Source: an uncultured Haloferula sp.
GTDB lineage: Bacteria > Verrucomicrobiota > Verrucomicrobiae > Verrucomicrobiales > Akkermansiaceae
NCBI GenBank assembly: GCA_946481625.1
Contig: CAMLOZ010000174.1
Location: forward strand, 1 to 7,133
DNA length: 7,133 bases
Direction of reading: 5' to 3'
Part shown: piece after piece, positions 4,680 through 7,133 of the stretch
Layout: every line of letters starts with the position of its first letter
How positions within the stretch are numbered: position 1 is the stretch's first letter
Translations under genes and position numbers: made by a program
Notes under the pieces: generated by a model
Told to the model about the DNA's origin: nothing
Database searches by the model: none
The model's input: the letters and a program-made list of their open reading frames with translations, nothing else

Positions 4680-6626
4680 CTATCGTCCGTCCCAGGTCTC
4701 CCGCAGGGCCGCGCGGATGCCCGCAAGAGTGCGCGCGTCGATCGCCTGCATGAGCGAGCCGTCCGTCGCGGGGCTCCCCAAGGTGTCCCGGGCGACCCAC
4801 TTTCGCTCTTCCTTTTGCAGGGGCGCGACCGCGAGCAGCAGCACTCCCGCCGCTACCGTATAGGCGGGCACTAGCAGGCGTGACAGCAGCACGCCCTCCA
4901 GCGCCGCTTCCTGTGGCTGCAAGGCGGTCATTCCCGCCCGCCAGATCAGCCAAAGCATCGGGATGCCGGCCATGGAGCTGCCGAGAAGGAGGAACGTTTC
5001 CTGCTGCCGCGGAACCATGACGACCATCCCGATGGCCGGCACGAAGAGCGCCGCCACGACGGCAACAGTCCAACCGCTCCACAGCTTGGATGCCCGGAGC
5101 CCGATCAGACCCATTCGCTTCGCAAGCCGCCAGCGGAGCGTCTGCTGGAGCATGCAGGCGGAGAAGAGCAAGCTGCCTCCCGCCTGCTGCAGGCCGGGCA
5201 TCATATCCCATTCCATGAGGCCCAGGTAGCGGCAGCCCAACGGGGTGAAGCGGGTGATCCCTATATGCCAAGCCAAGGGCAACAGGATCCCCAGCCCGGC
5301 AACCCAAGCCGCGTCCACCGCCTTGAACAAGGGGATCAGTCCGGCCGCCAAACCGCGCCGCGCCGGCAAACGCCGCCAGCCCTCAAAAGCGGCAAGCACC
5401 GCGAACAGGACGAAGATCGTAGCGCCGCACAAGGCCATGTAGCGATCGAATACGGCATGCTCGGCCAGCCGGCCCGGGGTGAAATCTTCCGCCGTGAAGG
5501 TTCCCGGCAGGGCATTGTCCGCGGCATTGCGCGTGATGCTCGAGGCTTGCGGCCTGAAGCTGGTCGCCGGAACCGGAGGCGACGCGCCCGGCCTGGCTCG
5601 GATTCCAAAACCACCGGAGGAGACGGAAGGAATGCCCGAAAGGACCCCCTTCATCCGCTTCATCCGCTCTTCCTCGTTCGTGAGGCCCCGGGCGCGCGCG
5701 TCGCCCTCCAGCATCAGCACTGCCGCTCCGAGCCCGTTCAGTTTCTGGAATTCCGTTCCCCGGTCTCCCCATGTAGGAAGCTCGAATCCAAAGGCCGCCC
5801 ACATGTCCATGGTTTTGCGCCAATCCTCGGGCCCGCGAGCCTGACTGCCATGGACGACCATGCTCCTGCCGACCGCGAGTTCCGGCCAAGAACGCTGCCG
5901 GAAGACAAAGTGGTTCTGCTCGACCTGTTCCGCCAAGGTACGCGGGCGTCCGAGCATTTCGAGCCGGCGCTTGGTGCGCGCGGGGATGTGACTTTCGATC
6001 CGCGGTTTGGCGAAAGCTTCGAGGAAGGGCGCGTTGCGTTTGGAGCGGAAGCCCTCGAGCAGGTCCCAGAAGCCGTTGTCCGGCTCCAAGGAGGCACCGA
6101 TTTGAACCAGTCGCTCGCGCAAACGAGGATCGGGCGATTCCGAGGTGAGAATCGCTTCCTCCAGCCAAGCCGGATCCCCCGGCAGTTCCTTTTCAAAAGA
6201 CTGCTGCCACTCGACGACTTCGGCGGCCTCCGCATAGCGGGTGTTCGCGAGGAGGAAAAGTCGCTCTTCCGGAGTCATCCCGGCCGTGAGCCGACTCTCG
6301 AATTCCTTCTGCTGGCGGGTGCCAAGGCCGAGGAAACCGTAATGCGGATTCAGTTGCTCGAGCTCCTTGTAGGCTCCGCCGAGCAGCGGGAGCAGAAAGC
6401 CCAGCAAGACAAGGAGCCCGCCGAGCATGACCGCCGCCTGACGCGCGGGCCGCGGGCCGCCCCGCTCGAGGCGCGCGCACGCCGCTTCGAGTGAATCGTC
6501 CGTCGCCGCCGGATCCGCATGTGCCAAGCGGTCCATCAATTCGCCGCGAGCCAGTTCATGCGCCGGGGGATTTCCCCGGAGCGCCCTCGAGGCGAGCTCG
6601 ATGAAATGAAAGCGGGCGTCTGCCAT
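4680..6626 (-). CDS. Large polytopic membrane protein of unknown function (648 residues)
   Basis: I do not recognise a named family. Residues 1-60 are soluble and helical (FIELASRALRGNPP, HELARGELMDRLA) and end in a basic patch, so the N-terminus is probably cytoplasmic. One helix follows at 64-84. Residues 86-395 form a roughly 310-residue soluble region, predicted extracytoplasmic, with helical repeats early (TPEERLFLLANTRYAEAAEVV) and a Ser/Pro/Gly-rich linker at 330-375. Six further hydrophobic segments lie near 396-416, 430-455, 481-497, 516-538, 543-563 and 581-602, with basic loops RRLPARR and RWRLAKR supporting the orientation. The tail (605-648) is soluble. No transporter, kinase or protease motif is visible. 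The ATG at 6624-6626 lacks a clear ribosome binding site. It is divergent from another membrane-protein gene and convergent with the secreted coiled-coil gene. Continuous membrane-like hydropathy over the full length makes this the real frame over several long opposite-strand frames. Confidence 0.85.
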   Translation of the reverse strand: MADARFHFIELASRALRGNPPAHELARGELMDRLAHADPAATDDSLEAACARLERGGPRPARQAAVMLGGLLVLLGFLLPLLGGAYKELEQLNPHYGFLGLGTRQQKEFESRLTAGMTPEERLFLLANTRYAEAAEVVEWQQSFEKELPGDPAWLEEAILTSESPDPRLRERLVQIGASLEPDNGFWDLLEGFRSKRNAPFLEAFAKPRIESHIPARTKRRLEMLGRPRTLAEQVEQNHFVFRQRSWPELAVGRSMVVHGSQARGPEDWRKTMDMWAAFGFELPTWGDRGTEFQKLNGLGAAVLMLEGDARARGLTNEEERMKRMKGVLSGIPSVSSGGFGIRARPGASPPVPATSFRPQASSITRNAADNALPGTFTAEDFTPGRLAEHAVFDRYMALCGATIFVLFAVLAAFEGWRRLPARRGLAAGLIPLFKAVDAAWVAGLGILLPLAWHIGITRFTPLGCRYLGLMEWDMMPGLQQAGGSLLFSACMLQQTLRWRLAKRMGLIGLRASKLWSGWTVAVVAALFVPAIGMVVMVPRQQETFLLLGSSMAGIPMLWLIWRAGMTALQPQEAALEGVLLSRLLVPAYTVAAGVLLLAVAPLQKEERKWVARDTLGSPATDGSLMQAIDARTLAGIRAALRETWDGR

Positions 6627-6706
6627 CCAGGCGGATCTAGCAGAACCTCCGGCGATGGGAAGTTTCGCTCGCGCCGCCGCATCGGCTCTCCTGATACTCG
6701 ACCGCG
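6627..6706. promoter_or_regulatory. 80-base divergent intergenic region between two membrane-protein genes
   Basis: This gap separates two genes starting in opposite directions, so it must carry both promoters unless one lies inside a gene. On the plus strand, GATACT (6693-6698) matches four of six -10 positions and is preceded by CT; a transcript from it would begin almost at the ATG (6707), giving a nearly leaderless message. No matching -35 element is evident. Nothing convincing is seen for the minus-strand gene. Neither start has a Shine-Dalgarno sequence. Confidence 0.35.
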
Positions 6707-7133
6707 ATGCCGAGACTGCTGAGCGCCCCGCTGTTGGACGAAACCCGACCGGTGACCTACACCATCGTTTTCGGCATCTGGGCAGAGGTGTTTCTCTACT
6801 GCCTGCTCCACGACCAATACCTGATCCGCCTCTCGCCCGAGCATTTCACCGTCTATCACCCTCCCTTGTGGGGAATCGAAAACCTGACCTTGCTCGCTGC
6901 CGCCTGGGCCTTCCGCGCCTCCATCGGCCCCGGTCTCGTCCTCGGCCTGGCGGCACTCTTCCTTGGCCGGGCGGGACGAAGGCCGAAGGTGGCCCCGGCG
7001 ACAATGCTCAAAATCGTACCCGGTCTCATCCTCCTGACGGAAGCCGCCGGGCTCGTCACGGGCGCAATCGCGTGGAAGACCCGCCAACCGCTCTATCCCG
7101 TGCGCCGTGACGGGAATGCCGAGAACCAATGTC
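6707..7133 (+). CDS. Polytopic membrane protein of unknown function, 3'-truncated by window end
   Basis: A frame opens with ATG at 6707 (MPRLLSAPLLDETRPVTYTI) and stays open to the last base, giving 142 visible residues. At least three hydrophobic stretches are seen. The first, about 16-36, runs TYTIVFGIWAEVFLYCLL. The second, about 58-88, runs ENLTLLAAAWAF...GLVLGLAALFLG. The third, about 100-122, runs MLKIVPGLILLTEAAGLVTGAIAW. Basic residues between the second and third (GRAGRRPK) predict a cytoplasmic loop there. The membrane pattern, with strongly apolar helices and short charged loops, is what identifies this frame over the longer-looking open frames on both strands here, whose products are Arg/Pro-rich and lack structure. 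I recognise no family or function. It shares an 80-base divergent region with the 648-residue membrane protein, which may mean joint regulation. Confidence 0.75.
   Translation, partial: MPRLLSAPLLDETRPVTYTIVFGIWAEVFLYCLLHDQYLIRLSPEHFTVYHPPLWGIENLTLLAAAWAFRASIGPGLVLGLAALFLGRAGRRPKVAPATMLKIVPGLILLTEAAGLVTGAIAWKTRQPLYPVRRDGNAENQC

Noticed and set aside
5265..6494. 409-codon plus-strand open frame opposite the 648-residue membrane protein
   Set aside because: Its product is Arg/Gly/Pro-rich with no hydrophobic periodicity or motif, while the opposite strand shows a coherent membrane protein; it is a GC-driven shadow.
6536..7129. 197-codon minus-strand and 151-codon plus-strand (6655-7110) frames at the right end
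   Set aside because: The frame starting at 6707 gives a convincing membrane protein; these two give charged, low-complexity translations and overlap it.

Overview
The window is a 7.1 kb, GC-rich, gene-dense bacterial stretch holding nine protein-coding genes. Two are cut by the window edges: the 3' part of ligD at the left and the 5' part of a membrane protein at the right. I infer a chromosomal segment of a Verrucomicrobiota bacterium, possibly Luteolibacter-like. The grounds are the style of the secreted 'LRDGRVYEDA...HAGG' protein, near-absent Shine-Dalgarno motifs and several lineage-specific-looking membrane proteins. This assignment rests on recalled family resemblance, not on a search. 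No tRNA, rRNA, CRISPR array, insertion sequence or phage gene was seen.

Left region (1-2841), DNA maintenance. The C-terminal half of the NHEJ ligase/polymerase LigD converges, with an 8-base gap, on a small cysteine-rich probable metal-binding protein on the minus strand. An inverted repeat spans that junction. Divergent from the Cys-rich gene is a poxvirus-type DNA topoisomerase IB with all expected active-site residues. It is followed, possibly with overlapping stop and start, by a very acidic small protein of unknown function. LigD repairs double-strand breaks and TopIB relaxes supercoils, so this looks like a small genome-maintenance neighbourhood. The Ku partner of LigD is not in view.

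Middle region (2884-3910). A two-helix mini membrane protein has a His/Cys-rich loop. A 122-residue protein of unknown function follows. A consensus -35-like TTGACA overlaps its stop codon and may serve the next gene, rpmE2, which encodes the zinc-free (type B) ribosomal protein L31. rpmE2 ends in a textbook intrinsic terminator.

Right region (3969-7133), envelope. A secreted coiled-coil protein with a signal peptide meets a 648-residue polytopic membrane protein tail-to-tail, 3 bases apart. The latter shares an 80-base divergent intergenic region with another polytopic membrane protein that runs off the window. None of these three has a function I can name.

The only intergenic stretches are short (all under 150 bases). 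Long open frames antisense to ligD, TopIB and the 648-residue protein are GC-driven shadows.
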